A stretch of DNA of 13,560 nt from Desulfuromonadales bacterium (GTDB taxonomy: Bacteria; Desulfobacterota; Desulfuromonadia; Desulfuromonadales; JACZKF01), in assembly GCA_014860175.1 (NCBI GenBank), contig JACZKF010000221.1:1-13560 (forward strand), in the 5' to 3' direction. This document shows, in pieces, positions 12,566-13,560 of the stretch. Position numbers and translations under genes: made by a program. Under the pieces are notes generated by a model. That model was not told the DNA's origin. It searched no databases and was given only the letters and a program-made list of their open reading frames with translations. How positions within the stretch are numbered: the stretch's first letter is position 1; each line of letters begins with the position of its first letter.

Positions 12566-13560
12566 ATGACCCACCCGGAACTTCTCGCTCCCGCCGGCGA
12601 TCTGGAAAAACTCGAAACGGCCATTGCCTACGGCGCCGATGCGGTCTATGTCGGCGGCGAGCGGTTCGGCTTGCGCGCCGCCGCCGGTAACTTCTCCCTG
12701 CCGCAGCTGGGGCAGGCCCGGGAGTTGACCCGGCAGGCCGGCCGCCGCCTCTATCTGACGCTCAATGCGTCGTTGCGCCCGGATGAGCTGCCGGCTTTTG
12801 CCGATTACCTGCAAGAGCTGGTCCCGCTCGACCTCGACGCCTATATCGTCAGTGATCCGGGGGCCGTCGCCCTGGTGCGGCGGCTCGACCCGGGGCGACC
12901 GCTCCATCTCTCGACCCAAGCCAATACGACCAATCCCGAAGCGGTACGTTTCTGGCAAGCGGCCGGGGTGCAGCGGTTCAATCTGGCGCGCGAACTGTCG
13001 TTGGCCGAGGTGGGTGCCATTGCCGAGGGGACGGCGGCGGAACTGGAACTTTTCGTCCACGGGGCCATGTGCGTCGCCTGGTCGGGACGCTGCCTCCTCT
13101 CTGCCGCCCTGACCGGCCGCAGTGCCAACCGGGGGGCCTGCACGCAGCCGTGCCGCTGGCGTTACGCGCTGATGGAGGAGAGCCGCCCCGGAGAGTATCT
13201 GCCGATTGAGGAGGATGCGGCCGGGACCTACCTGTTCAATAGCCGCGACCTGTGTCTGGTGGAGCATCTGCCGGCCATTCTGGCGGCCGGGGTCACCTCG
13301 TTGAAGATCGAGGGGCGAATGAAGAGCCGCTACTACGTGGCGGCGGTCACCCGGGTCTACCGGGCGGCCCTCGACCGCTGGCTGGCCGATCCGCAGGGGT
13401 GGCGATGCGAGCCGGCCTGGCTGGAAGAGCTGGCGCGGGTCAGCCACCGCCCCTACAGTACCGGCTTTCTCCTCGGCCGGGGGGAGGCGCAGGTGCATGC
13501 CGGCGACTCCCGCTACCGGCGCAGCGACACGTTTGTCGGGGTGGTAGAGGCGCTTCGCCC
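12566..13560 (+). CDS. U32-family protein (TrhP/RlhA-like), N-terminal part
   Basis: The first 331 codons are present; the frame is open to the window edge. It opens with ELLAPAGDLEKLETAIAYGADAVYVGG, the standard U32 TIM-barrel start, and carries LNASLRPDEL and LSTQANTTN. The family signature then follows: FVHGAMCVAWSGRCLLSAALTGR and ANRGACTQPCRW. Cysteines 169, 176, 192 and 230 (the last in SRDLC) match in spacing the four [4Fe-4S] ligands established in UbiU, so a cluster is likely. SLKIEGRMKSRYYVAAVTRVYR and SHRPYSTGFLLGR complete the barrel. Homologues act in prephenate-dependent tRNA hydroxylation (TrhP) or 23S rRNA C2501 hydroxylation (RlhA) rather than as peptidases. Which of these applies depends on the missing C-terminal half. 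It is divergent from ybgF. Confidence 0.93.
   Translation, partial: MTHPELLAPAGDLEKLETAIAYGADAVYVGGERFGLRAAAGNFSLPQLGQARELTRQAGRRLYLTLNASLRPDELPAFADYLQELVPLDLDAYIVSDPGAVALVRRLDPGRPLHLSTQANTTNPEAVRFWQAAGVQRFNLARELSLAEVGAIAEGTAAELELFVHGAMCVAWSGRCLLSAALTGRSANRGACTQPCRWRYALMEESRPGEYLPIEEDAAGTYLFNSRDLCLVEHLPAILAAGVTSLKIEGRMKSRYYVAAVTRVYRAALDRWLADPQGWRCEPAWLEELARVSHRPYSTGFLLGRGEAQVHAGDSRYRRSDTFVGVVEALR

Noticed and set aside
1..13560. Search for a CRISPR array, insertion sequence, phage or toxin-antitoxin genes, tRNA or rRNA
   Set aside because: No regularly spaced direct repeats, transposase or integrase motifs, or tRNA/rRNA-like segments were seen by eye; gene spacing is tight and composition looks even throughout.

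Overview
The window is GC-rich, densely packed bacterial chromosome carrying housekeeping genes. I see no mobile element, CRISPR array, tRNA or rRNA. The likely source is a Gram-negative deltaproteobacterium of the Desulfuromonadales/Geobacter type. This rests on an outer-membrane-type YbgF lipoprotein, a LysM protein directly ahead of dprA-smg-topA, and TrmFO (folate-dependent tRNA methylation) rather than another route to m5U54. The taxon is an inference from gene content and order, not from a marker gene.

Layout. (1) Positions 1-148, plus strand: the 3' end of proC. (2) Positions 179-222: a strong terminator, apparently bidirectional, that separates proC from a convergent operon. (3) Minus strand, 6413 down to 231: trmFO, maf, yggS, an SNF-family Na+ symporter, a Gph-like HAD phosphatase, an ANK/MATE-like multispan membrane protein, and a 56-residue cysteine-rich protein that is easy to miss. 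The genes are tightly spaced, and three junctions overlap stop and start codons. (4) Minus strand, 8916 to 6562: topA, with its own probable promoter and a possible weak terminator behind it. (5) Minus strand, 12438 to 9061: ybgF (cpoB-like), a LysM protein, dprA and smg (DUF494). A near-consensus sigma70 promoter (TTGACA-17-TATTTT) precedes this unit and a textbook intrinsic terminator ends it. (6) Plus strand from 12566 to the window edge: the first 331 codons of a U32-family protein (TrhP/RlhA-like), divergent from ybgF. Its Shine-Dalgarno lies in a perfect hairpin.

Functional themes: DNA handling (TopA, DprA), tRNA or rRNA modification (TrmFO, the U32 protein), nucleotide and metabolite clean-up (Maf, Gph), PLP and proline metabolism (YggS, ProC), envelope proteins (YbgF, LysM protein) and two membrane transporters. 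I found no evidence for a dedicated novel multi-gene system. The best leads are the small Cys-rich protein, the ANK-like transporter with its visible internal duplication, and the RNA hairpin over the U32 gene's ribosome binding site.
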